Positions 26,013-34,110 of a stretch of 64,000 bases of DNA are shown one piece after another. The DNA is from SPDF01 sp963812085 (GTDB taxonomy: Bacteria > Gemmatimonadota > Gemmatimonadetes > Gemmatimonadales > GWC2-71-9): positions 186,001 through 250,000 of the forward strand of contig CAWETL010000004.1 of NCBI GenBank assembly GCA_963812085.1, given 5' to 3'. The number at the start of each line of letters is the position of its first letter. Position 1 is the first letter of the stretch. The translations under genes were made by a program, and so were the position numbers. Below the pieces are notes generated by a model that was not told the DNA's origin, did no database searches, and saw only the letters and a list, made by a program, of their open reading frames with translations.

Positions 26013-26507
26013 ATGTGTGACGGCTCATGCGGCGCGCGGGGGCTCACCCGCCGCGCCTTCCTCGCGGACACGACGATGGCCGCCGTGGCGGCTGTGCTGA
26101 CGTCGGCCTGTGGGAACGGGATCTTCGGCGCCAGCGGCGGGGGCGGTGGTCCGGTCAACCTGACGGTCACCGTTGCCAGCTTCCCCGCGCTGGCCACCGT
26201 CGGCGGGATCGCCCGGGTGGACGGGAACAGCTCGAATCCGGTGGCGGCCATTCAGAGCCCGGCGGGCACCTACCGGGCCTTCTCGATGGTGTGTCCGCAC
26301 CAGGGCACCACGATCGACATCCGGGGCAGCGGATTCCGCTGCCCCAATCACGGCGCCACCTTTTCCGGCACGGGCACCTGGACCGGCGGGCAGAACACGA
26401 GCAACCTGACCGAGCTCACGGTCGCGTACGACGCCGCGGCCGGGACGCTTCAGATCACCGGCAACGCGCCGTCGGGCGGCGGTGGCGGTGGCGAGGACGA
26501 CGACTAG
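26013..26507 (+). CDS. Rieske [2Fe-2S] lipoprotein 2
   Basis: A 164-residue second Rieske protein: twin arginine at 13-14, a hydrophobic stretch, then the lipobox LTSAC with C33 as the likely lipidated residue. A glycine-rich linker and a Rieske domain with CPH at 94-96 and CPNH at 110-113 follow, then a Gly/Asp-rich tail (GGGGGGEDDD). It lies 18 bp after Rieske protein 1. Together with the two membrane proteins it makes a cassette I do not recognise as a standard complex. Confidence 0.87.
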   Translation: MCDGSCGARGLTRRAFLADTTMAAVAAVLTSACGNGIFGASGGGGGPVNLTVTVASFPALATVGGIARVDGNSSNPVAAIQSPAGTYRAFSMVCPHQGTTIDIRGSGFRCPNHGATFSGTGTWTGGQNTSNLTELTVAYDAAAGTLQITGNAPSGGGGGGEDDD

Positions 26508-26617
26508 CGCGCCCTGCCGGAACTCCGCCGAGGCGCGGCAGACGTTCAGTCGACCGATCGCCGGTGACCGGAGAACTCCCGGGCGCCGGCGATTCGTGCG
26601 TTGGGCCCCGGTGTCGT

Positions 26618-27700
26618 CTACTGCGCCGGGGCCGGGTCGAGGCGCCGGATGAGGCCCTTCGGGCCCACCAGCCATCCCCGTCCGCCCTTCTCCAGGCTTA
26701 CGCTCCAGTAGCTGAGCGTGTCGATCAGGGCCCAGGTGTGCGCGTCGTCCCAGGAGATGGCGGCTCCCTTCGGGCCGACCGCCACGAGGGCAAAGTGCCC
26801 TCCCTCGCCGGCGTATGCGGCGCCGTACACCGACCCGGGGAAGGGAGGGGGTGTCCCGGCCTCCCAGTTCATCCCGCCGTCCGAGGTGACCGCGACGTTG
26901 GCCGAAAATTCGTCGGGCTTCGCGAGGTTGCCGCCAAGCGCCACACCGTGCTGCGTGTCGCGGAAGGCCACGGTGGCGATCCCCGCCGAGGGTCCGCTGG
27001 CGATCGGCGTGGCGGCGCCGCTCCAGGTGCGGCCGGTGTCCGTGGTGCGAAACACCATCGCGGGTCCCGTGGGAGCTGCGCCGGTCCCGAACCAGGCGAA
27101 GCGCTTGTCGAGCGCCACCAGGCAGGTGCCGCTGGCGGCAAACGCACCCTCGCCGGGTCGCGCCGGGGGACTGGCCGCCGTGGGAAGGTGGCCCCAGTCC
27201 TTGCCGTTCCGCGTGATCAGGAGCTCGAAGGTGCCGTCGATGCCGTCGCTGAGTGCCACGCCCTGCTTGTCATCCCAGAAGTCCATGCAATCGTAGAAGG
27301 CCTTGGAGTTGCCGTTGCGGAACTGCAGGGTCCAGTGCGCGCCGCCGTCGCTGGAGTAGTAGATGCGCGACGCCGGCCCGCTGCCCGCGCTCATCAGCCA
27401 GACGCGCTTGGCGTCGATGGCGTGGAGGTCGCGAAACTGCATCGAATCGGCGTCCGGAACGACGCCCGTCGTCCAGGTGGCCCCGCCGTCTTCGGTCCGG
27501 GCCCAGGTACCCCCGTGCCCGCTCGCCCAGGCCACCTTGTCGCTGAGGGCGTTCACCGCCTGCAGGAGTTGCCCGGTGCCGACGACCTGGGTCGTCAGGG
27601 TGGGGAGCGGGCGCTGGACGGGCGCCGGGGAGGGTGGCGCCGACGAGCAGGCGGCGAGGGCGAGCGGGAGCAGGGCGAGCGCGGACGAGGCATGTCGCAT
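26618..27700 (-). CDS. Beta-propeller lipoprotein (BNR/YCF48-like)
   Basis: A 360-residue lipoprotein. The signal ends in the lipobox LALAACSS (C18). The body consists of Asp-box repeats such as RTEDGGATWT, YSSDGGAHWTLQ, RTTDTGRTWSGA and TSDGGMNWEAG, typical of the photosystem-assembly-like/sialidase-like propellers in many bacteria. ATG 27700 has GGAG 9 bases upstream. ATG 27724 would overlap the DUF983 stop as ATGA and is the alternative. Last gene of the greA-led minus-strand run; function unknown. Confidence 0.82.
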   Translation of the reverse strand: MRHASSALALLPLALAACSSAPPSPAPVQRPLPTLTTQVVGTGQLLQAVNALSDKVAWASGHGGTWARTEDGGATWTTGVVPDADSMQFRDLHAIDAKRVWLMSAGSGPASRIYYSSDGGAHWTLQFRNGNSKAFYDCMDFWDDKQGVALSDGIDGTFELLITRNGKDWGHLPTAASPPARPGEGAFAASGTCLVALDKRFAWFGTGAAPTGPAMVFRTTDTGRTWSGAATPIASGPSAGIATVAFRDTQHGVALGGNLAKPDEFSANVAVTSDGGMNWEAGTPPPFPGSVYGAAYAGEGGHFALVAVGPKGAAISWDDAHTWALIDTLSYWSVSLEKGGRGWLVGPKGLIRRLDPAPAQ

Positions 27701-27720
27701 GGCGGCTCCGTGGCTGGTGG

Positions 27721-28125
27721 TCATCCCCGCCGAGTGGCGGCGGGTTCGGGCGGCGCGGAAAAGTCCCCCTCGACTGGGGGGCGGAAGTACAGGTCGAACG
27801 CGAGGAAGAGCGTCTTCGAATATGGAAGGAAGGCGAATGGCGCAGCGACCATCAGGATGACGCCGCCCGTGGTGAGCAGCCCCCAGGGCGGCGACGGCCA
27901 GGTGGCCAGCACGACGGCCAGCCCCAAGCCGGCGAAGAGCAGTTCCGACGCCACGATGTTGAACATGTAGGACCCGACCCAGTAGCCGTCCTCTCCGCGC
28001 TCGAACCGGAGCCCGCAGCGGGGGCAGCTCGGCGCCAGGCGGAACCACGAGAGCAGCACGGGCCCGCCGCCGCAGGCCGGGCAGCGGAGCCGGAGGGCGC
28101 GGAGGAAGAGCCGGTGGGCCTTCAT
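27721..28125 (-). CDS. DUF983 family membrane protein
   Basis: A 134-residue protein with an N-terminal zinc-ribbon-like region (LRCPACGGGPVLLSW and CPRCGLRFERGEDGYW, four cysteines) and two membrane helices (about 52-74 and 80-100). This is the DUF983 layout; function unknown. A long purine-rich GGGAGGAGGG immediately before ATG 28125 supports the start. It overlaps the upstream gene's stop as ATGA. Confidence 0.85.
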   Translation of the reverse strand: MKAHRLFLRALRLRCPACGGGPVLLSWFRLAPSCPRCGLRFERGEDGYWVGSYMFNIVASELLFAGLGLAVVLATWPSPPWGLLTTGGVILMVAAPFAFLPYSKTLFLAFDLYFRPPVEGDFSAPPEPAATRRG

Positions 28126-28652
28126 GCTCCCTCCTCCCGGACGACCACGACGGGCACGTCTTCCGGGAGCCACTCACCGGGGGCGGCGCGAACCTCGGCG
28201 GTGCGGACCTGCTGGACCGTTCCATCGGCGATTGCGAGCAGCCCATCGTGGCTGAAGTGCAGGTAGTAGAGCGTCGGTCCGGCGTTCCGCGCATGCTCGG
28301 CCACGAAGCCGGCGAAGGCCCGGGGCCAGTGCCCGGGTGGCTGGGCCCGGCGCTCGAGTGCGCGCCGATGCAGGTCGAGGGCGCGTAGCACGCGCTCCCG
28401 GCTGTAGCCGAGCGCCCGGTAGCGCTGGCGGAGCCGCGCCTCGTCCTCCCGGGCCACCGGATGTCGCTGCGTCACGAGATCGCAGGAACAGCCGCCGTGG
28501 AGCACCCGGGCCACCGTCTGGATGTCGGGCAGGAGCGAACGCAGCACCGCCTGCTCCGCGGGCGGCAGGAGATCGGCGGTGAGTCCCGCTGGGAGCATCG
28601 ACCGCACCTCACTCAGGGTGAGGGGGCTGGCGACATAGAGGAAGAAACACAT
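28122..28652 (-). CDS. Conserved hypothetical protein
   Basis: A 176-residue soluble protein that I do not recognise. It contains HGGCSCDLVTQRHP (two close cysteines), a helical arginine-rich middle and a C-terminal beta-rich stretch LYYLHFSHDGLLAIADGTV. Its start lies 44 bp inside the preceding gene, and its stop overlaps DUF983, so it is embedded in the operon. Codon use matches its neighbours. Confidence 0.65.
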   Translation of the reverse strand: MCFFLYVASPLTLSEVRSMLPAGLTADLLPPAEQAVLRSLLPDIQTVARVLHGGCSCDLVTQRHPVAREDEARLRQRYRALGYSRERVLRALDLHRRALERRAQPPGHWPRAFAGFVAEHARNAGPTLYYLHFSHDGLLAIADGTVQQVRTAEVRAAPGEWLPEDVPVVVVREEGA

Positions 28653-28920
28653 GGAAATTCAGCGACTCCGGTGGTGGACGTCGGCCCACACGTGCAGCCT
28701 CACGCCCTCGGGCGGCCGCCTCGCGCGCGGCGAGCATTTCCCGCCGGGTCTCCCAGCCGATGGCGACGAGCATCGCGAGGCAGAAGACGAAGAGGCCGAG
28801 GCCGAGGAACCCGAGCGGCCCAGGGAGGATGTCGCGGAACGCGGCGACCGCCACGACGAGGGCCAGGGAGGCCGTGACCGCCACGGCGATGACGAGGCTC
28901 CGGTTCCTGCCCCGGGGCAT
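28609..28920 (-). CDS. Small two-helix membrane protein
   Basis: A 103-residue protein with two hydrophobic helices (about 8-28 and 34-55), a positively charged N terminus and an arginine-rich C-terminal helix. The last 15 residues overlap the start of the next gene by 44 bp, which is long for this window. Either the stop-proximal part is tolerated or the next gene starts further in. No family recognised. It follows the Cpn10-like gene after 12 bp. Confidence 0.5.
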   Translation of the reverse strand: MPRGRNRSLVIAVAVTASLALVVAVAAFRDILPGPLGFLGLGLFVFCLAMLVAIGWETRREMLAAREAAARGREAARVGRRPPPESLNFHVFLPLCRQPPHPE

Positions 28921-28932
28921 GGCAGGCGGCCG

Positions 28933-29304
28933 CTAGATGGGGAGTTCCTCGCGCACCAGCACGAGGATCGCGGCCAGCGGGACGACCAGGTACTTCCGTT
29001 CCTCGAAGGTGATCTCGACCGCGGCCTTGCGGAAGAAGATCGCGTGGTCGCCCACGCGCGCCTGCATCGGCCGGTGCCGCGCGGTGTCGCGTCGCGTGGA
29101 CTTCCAGGGCTCGTCGTCGAGGGCGCTGAAGTCGGGCATCGGCTCGCCGGGACCGGTGGCCACGATCAGCCCCGACTGGATCTGCTGGGCGTCGAGCGCG
29201 GAGGCGGGGAGGTAGAGGCCCACGCGCGAGCGGTCCTCGCCCTCCTCGGGCGTGATGAGGACCCGGTCGCCCACCACCAGCAGCTGCTTCTTCGGGAAAT
29301 CCAT
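28933..29304 (-). CDS. GroES/Cpn10-like protein
   Basis: A 123-residue chaperonin-10 fold protein. VGDRVLITPEEGEDRSRVGLYLP matches the Cpn10 N-terminal strands and mobile loop; VGDHAIFFRK and a C-terminal YLVVPLAAILVLV match the last strands. It is longer than typical GroES (about 97) because of an insert around residues 52-80, and no groEL is adjacent. It is better seen as a divergent co-chaperonin paralogue than as the main GroES. It lies 18 bp after greA. Confidence 0.78.
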   Translation of the reverse strand: MDFPKKQLLVVGDRVLITPEEGEDRSRVGLYLPASALDAQQIQSGLIVATGPGEPMPDFSALDDEPWKSTRRDTARHRPMQARVGDHAIFFRKAAVEITFEERKYLVVPLAAILVLVREELPI

Positions 29305-29322
29305 GGACGCTCCGCGCGCCGG

Positions 29323-29790
29323 CTACATCTCGTGAATCGTCACCAGCTCCGTCACCTTGAGCTTCCGGGACCCTCGCGGCAGGCGGAGCTCGACCTCGTC
29401 ACCGACGCGCCGGTCCACCAGCGCCCGCCCGAGCGGGGAGGCGAACGAGATGTGGCCGGCGTCGATGTCCATCATCTCGGCGAGGACCAGCACGTAGGTG
29501 TCGGTCTCCTGGCTCTGGAGGTCCAGGACGGTGACGCGGGAGCCCAAGCCGACGCGGTCGGTCGGGGTCTCGGTGTTGGCGAGCTGGCTGACCTGGTTGA
29601 GCCGTTGGTGCAACTGCCCGAGACGAGCCTGCACGAATTGCTGCCGCTCGAGGGCCGCCTTGTACTCGGAATTCTCGCGCAGGTCCCCCATCTCCACCGC
29701 CTGTGCGATGGCCTGGGGAAGCGTGACAGTGAGCTCATGGGTCAGGGCTTCGATTTCCCGCCCGAGCTTTTCGCGCATTTCCGTGATCAT
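29323..29790 (-). CDS. greA: Transcription elongation factor GreA/GreB
   Basis: A 155-residue Gre factor that rescues backtracked RNA polymerase by stimulating transcript cleavage. The N-terminal antiparallel coiled coil carries the acidic tip MGDLRENSEYKAAL (D and E of DLREN). The C-terminal FKBP-like domain has SPLGRALVDRRVGDEVEL. ATG 29790 is used, with GGAA upstream; a TTG at 29805 would place the start at the foot of a terminator hairpin. First gene of a probable operon down to 26618. Confidence 0.93.
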   Translation of the reverse strand: MITEMREKLGREIEALTHELTVTLPQAIAQAVEMGDLRENSEYKAALERQQFVQARLGQLHQRLNQVSQLANTETPTDRVGLGSRVTVLDLQSQETDTYVLVLAEMMDIDAGHISFASPLGRALVDRRVGDEVELRLPRGSRKLKVTELVTIHEM

Positions 29791-29803
29791 GAGGCGTTCC
29801 GAC

Positions 29804-29847
29804 AAAAAAAAGGACGTGCCCGAGAGAAGGATTCACTCTCCGGGCAC
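29804..29847 (-). terminator. Intrinsic terminator just upstream of greA
   Basis: Read on the minus strand: GTGCCCGGAGAG (29847-29836), a 9-base loop, CTCTCGGGCAC (29826-29816; one bulged base), GTCC, then eight U (29811-29804). This is a textbook intrinsic terminator. It ends only 14 bases before the greA start codon, so it is either the end of an upstream transcript or an attenuator in the greA leader. Confidence 0.75.
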
Positions 29848-29901
29848 ATGCAGGTTTCTGACTCAAAGATGCCGAAGTCCGGGCGATTTGAACAGGTGGC
29901 G

Positions 29902-29932
29902 GGCTAAGGCGCGATTTCACAACGCATTAGCC
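29902..29932. repeat. Inverted repeat in greA upstream region
   Basis: GGCTAAGGCG (29902-29911) and CGCATTAGCC (29923-29932) form a stem of 6+3 pairs with one G-A mismatch and an 11-base loop. There is no U-tract on either side, so it is not an intrinsic terminator. A further GC-rich inverted repeat (CCCCTCCCCAC...GTGGAGAGGGG) lies at about 29952-29979. The function of this 240-bp gap is unclear. Confidence 0.35.
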
Positions 29933-30030
29933 GTGGTTCATCTCACCCCCTGTCCCCCTCCCCACCATGTGGAGAGGGGGCACGCCTCTGCCGGTTTCCT
30001 GCCCCGCTGCCCCGCTTCCCCGCCTTCGTC

Positions 30031-31317
30031 CTACGCCGCCATCTGCTTCAGCAACCCCAGCGCCTTGTCCACCTCGGCCGGCGAGTTGTAAATGTGGCAG
30101 GCGTGCCGGACGCCGACGGTGTCGCCCATGCTGCGTACCCGGACCCGGCCCTTGTTCCAGAGATAGTCCTGGATCTCGCCGCCGGTCTTGCCCTTGAGCC
30201 CGTAGACCGTGGTGGCGCAGGTGAGCTCCGGATGGGTCGGCGAGACGATGGTGGCGCCTGGGATCGACGTCAGGCCGGCGCGGAGCTGGTCGGCCATGGC
30301 GACGTCGCGCTGCTGGATGCGCGCGGAGCCGATCTGGTTGTGGAACTCCACCGCCACGCCGAGTCCGATGAGGAGGCTCAGGTTGCCGGTACCGTACTGC
30401 ATCAGCCGGTACATCGGATCGGACTGGTCGTCCCACGCGCTCGACGCGAGGGTGGTCCAGAGTTCCTTCTGCCGCTCGGGGCGCACGTACAGCAGCCCGG
30501 TTCCCTTGGGGGCGAGCATCCATTTGTGTGGCGAGGCGAAGAAGGCGTCGCACCCCATGTCCTGGACATCCACCGTGAGGTGGCCGAGGGACTGCGCCCC
30601 GTCCACCACGCCCCAGATGCCGCGTTCCCGGGCCAGGGCGCAGAGCCGCTTCACGGGATAGCGAATGGCGCGGGAGCTCGAGATGTGGGGGATGGCCCAG
30701 ACCCGCGTGCGCGGGGTGGTCGCCTCCAGGTACATCTGGATCAGCTGGTCGGGTGATTCCGGCGGTTCCGGCACCGTGACCTGCCGCACCACGATGCCGT
30801 CGCGGCTGGCGCGGAGGTCGTAGCCCTTCCGTCCGCCGGGGTGGGCCTGGTCGGTCACGACCACTTCGTCGCCGGGCTTCAGGTCGAGGCCGTTGGCCAC
30901 GAAGTTCATCCCGAAGGTGGCGTTCTGGGTGAGCGCCAGGTCGCGGCCGGTGCAGTTGAGCACGGTGGCCAGCTGGTCGCGCCGGGGCATCTCGGGGTAG
31001 TAGCCGGTGAAGTAGTTCTCGTGGTCCGGCTTGTAGTCCCACTGGGCGATGTCGCGGTTGATGTGCTGCATGCTCGCGATGACCGCTTCCTGCACCGCCT
31101 TCGGGCTGGAGCCGAGGGTGGCGGTGTTGAAGAACGCCTCGTCGGCCGGGATGGTGAACTGTTTCCGCAACTGGCGCCAGAACACTTCGTCGTCGGACGG
31201 GCCCAGGTCGGCGGGCATCAGGGCCGGCGCCGCGTGGAACCCGTCGAAGCGCGGCAGCACCAGCGACGCGGCCAGGGGAGCCGAGAGCAATCCGAGGAAG
31301 GAGCGGCGATTCGTCAT
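30031..31317 (-). CDS. TAT-exported class V aminotransferase-fold protein
   Basis: A 428-residue PLP fold-type I protein of the cysteine desulfurase/isopenicillin-N-epimerase-like group. The N terminus has a twin-arginine signal (NRRSFLGLLSAPLAASLVL), so it is probably folded with PLP before export. FNTATLGSSP is the usual start of the domain. The Schiff-base lysine is in ASPHKWMLAPKG, and the preceding aspartate in GVVDGAQSLGH contacts the pyridine nitrogen. Substrate unknown. It is divergent from the vanX-like gene. Confidence 0.87.
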   Translation of the reverse strand: MTNRRSFLGLLSAPLAASLVLPRFDGFHAAPALMPADLGPSDDEVFWRQLRKQFTIPADEAFFNTATLGSSPKAVQEAVIASMQHINRDIAQWDYKPDHENYFTGYYPEMPRRDQLATVLNCTGRDLALTQNATFGMNFVANGLDLKPGDEVVVTDQAHPGGRKGYDLRASRDGIVVRQVTVPEPPESPDQLIQMYLEATTPRTRVWAIPHISSSRAIRYPVKRLCALARERGIWGVVDGAQSLGHLTVDVQDMGCDAFFASPHKWMLAPKGTGLLYVRPERQKELWTTLASSAWDDQSDPMYRLMQYGTGNLSLLIGLGVAVEFHNQIGSARIQQRDVAMADQLRAGLTSIPGATIVSPTHPELTCATTVYGLKGKTGGEIQDYLWNKGRVRVRSMGDTVGVRHACHIYNSPAEVDKALGLLKQMAA

Positions 31318-31417
31318 GGGCTACCGGGTGTGAGGGGTGGACCACGTTCACGCCTGAAGCGTCCGGGCGCAAGACCCCTCTCCCCAACCGGCGGCCCTGT
31401 CCTTACTCTCCATCGCC

Positions 31418-32119
31418 ATGCGATCCCTCCTTGTGTTGCTGCTCCTCGCAGCCCTCCCTGCCGCCCTGCCCGCCCAGGCCGCCGTGGCCAACACCGACTC
31501 CCAGGTCGTGGCGTCCGACAGCCTGGCGCGGCGGCTGCTGGTGGACGTCCGCTCGCTCGACAGCACCATCCGGGTGGACGCGCGGTACGCCGGCTCGAAC
31601 AACTTCACCGGCGCGCCGCTCCCGGGGTACGACGCCAACCGCGCTCTGCTCCGGCGGGAGGTGGCGGCGGCGCTGGCCCGGGTGCAGCGCCGGCTCGCCG
31701 CGGAGGGGCTCGGCCTCAAGATCTGGGACGGCTACCGCCCGGTGCGCGCGACGCAGGGGATGGTGGCGTGGACCGAACGCACCGGCCAGACCTGGCTCCT
31801 CGATTCCGGGTACATCGCGCGCCGGAGCCGCCACAACCAGGGCGTGGCCGTGGACCTGACGCTCATCCACCTCCCCTCCGGAGCCGAAGTGGACATGGGC
31901 ACCCCGTTCGACACCTTCGGCGATGTGGCCCACACGGCCAACGCCACCGGCGCGGTGAAACAGTCCCGCGAGCGATTCGTAGAGGTGATGGCCGCCGAGG
32001 GATTTACCAACTATCCCATGGAGTGGTGGCACTTCACGTACGAGGTCGAGGGGCCGGTGCCTTTCGACCTCGTCATCAGCCCCGCACCGCTCACTGCCCA
32101 GACACGGAAGTCGCCATGA
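31418..32119 (+). CDS. D-Ala-D-Ala dipeptidase (VanX/DdpX-like, M15D)
   Basis: A 233-residue exported zinc peptidase: signal peptide 1-22, then an M15D domain. Zinc ligands H139 and D146 are in SRHNQGVAVD and H205 in MEWWHF; E202 is the likely general base and R110 (DGYRPVR) the transition-state arginine. It hydrolyses D-Ala-D-Ala or similar D,D-dipeptides from peptidoglycan. With no vanHA neighbours, a role in wall turnover or nutrient use is more likely than glycopeptide resistance. It overlaps the next gene as ATGA. Confidence 0.9.
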   Translation: MRSLLVLLLLAALPAALPAQAAVANTDSQVVASDSLARRLLVDVRSLDSTIRVDARYAGSNNFTGAPLPGYDANRALLRREVAAALARVQRRLAAEGLGLKIWDGYRPVRATQGMVAWTERTGQTWLLDSGYIARRSRHNQGVAVDLTLIHLPSGAEVDMGTPFDTFGDVAHTANATGAVKQSRERFVEVMAAEGFTNYPMEWWHFTYEVEGPVPFDLVISPAPLTAQTRKSP

Positions 32120-33438
32120 CCTCTGCCGGTCACAGCCTTGTCGCCCTGTTCGCGCTCACGGTCCTCCCCGCGGTGGCGCTGCCCGCGCAGGTCGGCTCGC
32201 CGGCCGGTCCGGTGCCGGTGGCCGACCTGGTGGCCCGCCGGGCCGACCTGCTCAAGCGCATGAAGCACGGGGTGGCGGTGGTGCCTTCCTCGCACGAGCG
32301 GGACATCGAGACCGATTACCCGCAGGACAGCGACTACCGGGAAAATGACGACTTTTTCTACCTGACCGGTCTCGAGTCGCCGAACAGCTGGCTGGTGCTC
32401 ATCGCTCGCGACACGCTCGAGCCCCAGGTGTACCTCTATATGCCCGCCCGCGACACCGCCCAGGAGCGGTGGACCGGTCCGCTGCTCGGGCCCGGTCCCG
32501 AGGCGTCCGCCATCACCGGCATCCAGGAGGTGCGCACCGCCGACCTGGCGCACAAGCAGATCCGGGGCTTCGTCCGGTCATCCACGGTGCGGGGCGGCAA
32601 CCTCTATCTCGTGCTGGGAGCGCCGGCCGCGGCCGATACGTTCTTCACGCAGCTCGCCCTCGGGAGCGGGGCGGGCGTGACCGACCTCCGGCCCTCGCTC
32701 GCCGCCATGCGGGTCGTCAAGGATTCGGACGAGGTCCGCCGCCTCCGGATGGCGGCGGAGATCAGCGCCAAGGGCCATCTGGCGGCGATGCGCGCGGCGC
32801 ACCCCGGCGCGTGGGAATACCAGCTCGAGGGGGCGGCGGAGGGGACGTTCCGGAGCCTGGGGGCGGAGCGATTGGCCTACCCCAGCATCGTGGGGACCGG
32901 CATCAACGGCACCACCCTGCATTACGACAAGAGCCGCGGCCAACTCCAGGCGGGCGACCTCGTGGTGATGGACATGGGGGCGGAATACGGGTACTACGCG
33001 GCGGACGTCACCCGGACGATCCCGGCGTCCGGGCGCTTTTCCCCGCGCCAGTTGGCCATCTACAACCTGGTGCTGAACACCCAGCAGGCGGCCATGGACT
33101 CGGTGCATCCCGGGATGACCATGGGGCGCCTGAGCCAGATCGCCCGCGAGTACATGAAGGGCCACTCCGGCGACCTCTGCGCCCCGGGCACCTGCGACCG
33201 CTACTTCATCCACGGCCTGGGTCACTGGATCGGCATGGACGTGCACGACGTCGGCAATTATGCGACGCCGTTCGTCCCGAACATGACCTTCACCATCGAG
33301 CCCGGCATCTACATCCCGGAGGAGAAGCTCGGTGTCCGGATCGAGGACGACATCCTGGTCACGCCGACCGGTTACGAGATCCTCTCCAGGGGGGTGCCGC
33401 GCCTCCCGGCGGAGGTGGAAAAGGCGATGAAGAAGTAG
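32116..33438 (+). CDS. Exported Xaa-Pro aminopeptidase (M24B)
   Basis: A 440-residue protein with a signal peptide (about 1-25, ending LPAQ). It has an N-terminal creatinase-like domain (about 35-200) and a pita-bread M24 catalytic domain. Dinuclear-metal ligands are visible: two aspartates in VVMDMGAEYGYYAADVTRT, histidine in FIHGLGHWIGMDVHD, glutamates in FTIEPGIYIP and VRIEDDILVT. It cleaves N-terminal residues before proline. Coupling to the vanX-like gene suggests a peptide-scavenging unit in the periplasm. Confidence 0.92.
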   Translation: MTSAGHSLVALFALTVLPAVALPAQVGSPAGPVPVADLVARRADLLKRMKHGVAVVPSSHERDIETDYPQDSDYRENDDFFYLTGLESPNSWLVLIARDTLEPQVYLYMPARDTAQERWTGPLLGPGPEASAITGIQEVRTADLAHKQIRGFVRSSTVRGGNLYLVLGAPAAADTFFTQLALGSGAGVTDLRPSLAAMRVVKDSDEVRRLRMAAEISAKGHLAAMRAAHPGAWEYQLEGAAEGTFRSLGAERLAYPSIVGTGINGTTLHYDKSRGQLQAGDLVVMDMGAEYGYYAADVTRTIPASGRFSPRQLAIYNLVLNTQQAAMDSVHPGMTMGRLSQIAREYMKGHSGDLCAPGTCDRYFIHGLGHWIGMDVHDVGNYATPFVPNMTFTIEPGIYIPEEKLGVRIEDDILVTPTGYEILSRGVPRLPAEVEKAMKK

Positions 33439-33441
33439 GGC

Positions 33442-33927
33442 TCAGCCCTTCCGCAGCTTCCACGCCTCGAGGTTCCGCCTGATCTGCCGGGTGTGGACCT
33501 CGAGGTGTTCCGCATAGATCCGCAGCCAGTCCTCCGCTCCGTACCCTCCCGACTCCGTGTGCCTCCCCACGCGCGCCCAGTCCTGTGCGGTCATCCGGCG
33601 GAGGAGCGGGACGGTGTTGGCCCGCACGGCGGCGACCGTGGCCATGGCCGGCGCGAGCGGGTGGGCGTGGTAGTCCATCGCACTGGCCCACCGGTCCTGG
33701 TCGTACCCGACGATCATCGGATCCGGTTCGGCAATGAGGTACCGGATCCGCATGTGGCTGTTGGTTTCGCTGTCGGCGCAATGGACGATCACCTCGTGCA
33801 CCGACCACTTCCCGGGCGCCGGCCGCCACTGGAGCGCGGCGGTGGGCGCATCGGCCAGGGCGGCCGCCAGCAGGGCGGGGCCGGCCTCGTATCGCTGGAT
33901 GCAGGATTCGCGTTCGGCAGGCGTCAC
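33442..33927 (-). CDS. DinB family protein
   Basis: A 161-residue four-helix DinB/YfiT-like metal-binding protein. It shows WRPAPGKWSVHEVIVHCADSE, ADPMI-like spacing, and a C-terminal HLEVHTRQIRRN. The histidines of HEVIVH and EHLEVH form the usual metal triad. The reaction is unknown; relatives include mycothiol- and bacillithiol-dependent enzymes. It starts at GTG 33927 with GGAGG five bases upstream and converges on the aminopeptidase gene. Confidence 0.85.
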   Translation of the reverse strand: MTPAERESCIQRYEAGPALLAAALADAPTAALQWRPAPGKWSVHEVIVHCADSETNSHMRIRYLIAEPDPMIVGYDQDRWASAMDYHAHPLAPAMATVAAVRANTVPLLRRMTAQDWARVGRHTESGGYGAEDWLRIYAEHLEVHTRQIRRNLEAWKLRKG

Positions 33928-33946
33928 GGGGTCCTCCGGCTGGGGG

Positions 33947-33967
33947 GCGGAAGTCGGACAGTTCCGC
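33947..33967. repeat. Perfect inverted repeat upstream of cta operon
   Basis: GCGGAA (33947-33952) and TTCCGC (33962-33967), separated by nine bases, lie in the 183-bp divergent region between dinB and ctaC, about 60 bp upstream of the ctaC -35. Could be a regulator site; short enough to be chance. Confidence 0.25.
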
Positions 33968-34027
33968 TCGGAAAATAGGTCCGTGGCGGCCGGGGTGGGC
34001 CGCGCCCGGATTCGATTGGCCGTTTCA

Positions 34028-34056
34028 TTGACGCCGAGGGCTCTGGTCGGTAAAAT
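34028..34056 (+). promoter_or_regulatory. Sigma-70-type promoter of ctaCDEF
   Basis: TTGACG (34028-34033), a 17-bp spacer and TAAAAT (34051-34056) match the housekeeping consensus at 10 of 12 positions. The predicted transcript starts near 34063 and leaves a leader of about 48 bases before ctaC ATG 34111. Confidence 0.65.
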
Positions 34057-34110
34057 TGGGACTGCTTGGCCGCTCTTCTCCCGCATTCTTCGCCGAACAG
34101 GACGAACGGA

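Noticed and set aside
29860..29940. tRNA-like element (GATTTGAAC) upstream of greA
   Set aside because: The flanking bases do not pair as a T-stem, and no acceptor or anticodon arm of normal size can be built.
31418..32119. Vancomycin-resistance determinant
   Set aside because: Only a VanX/DdpX-like dipeptidase is present; no vanH, vanA-type ligase or vanRS genes lie nearby, and the protein has an export signal.
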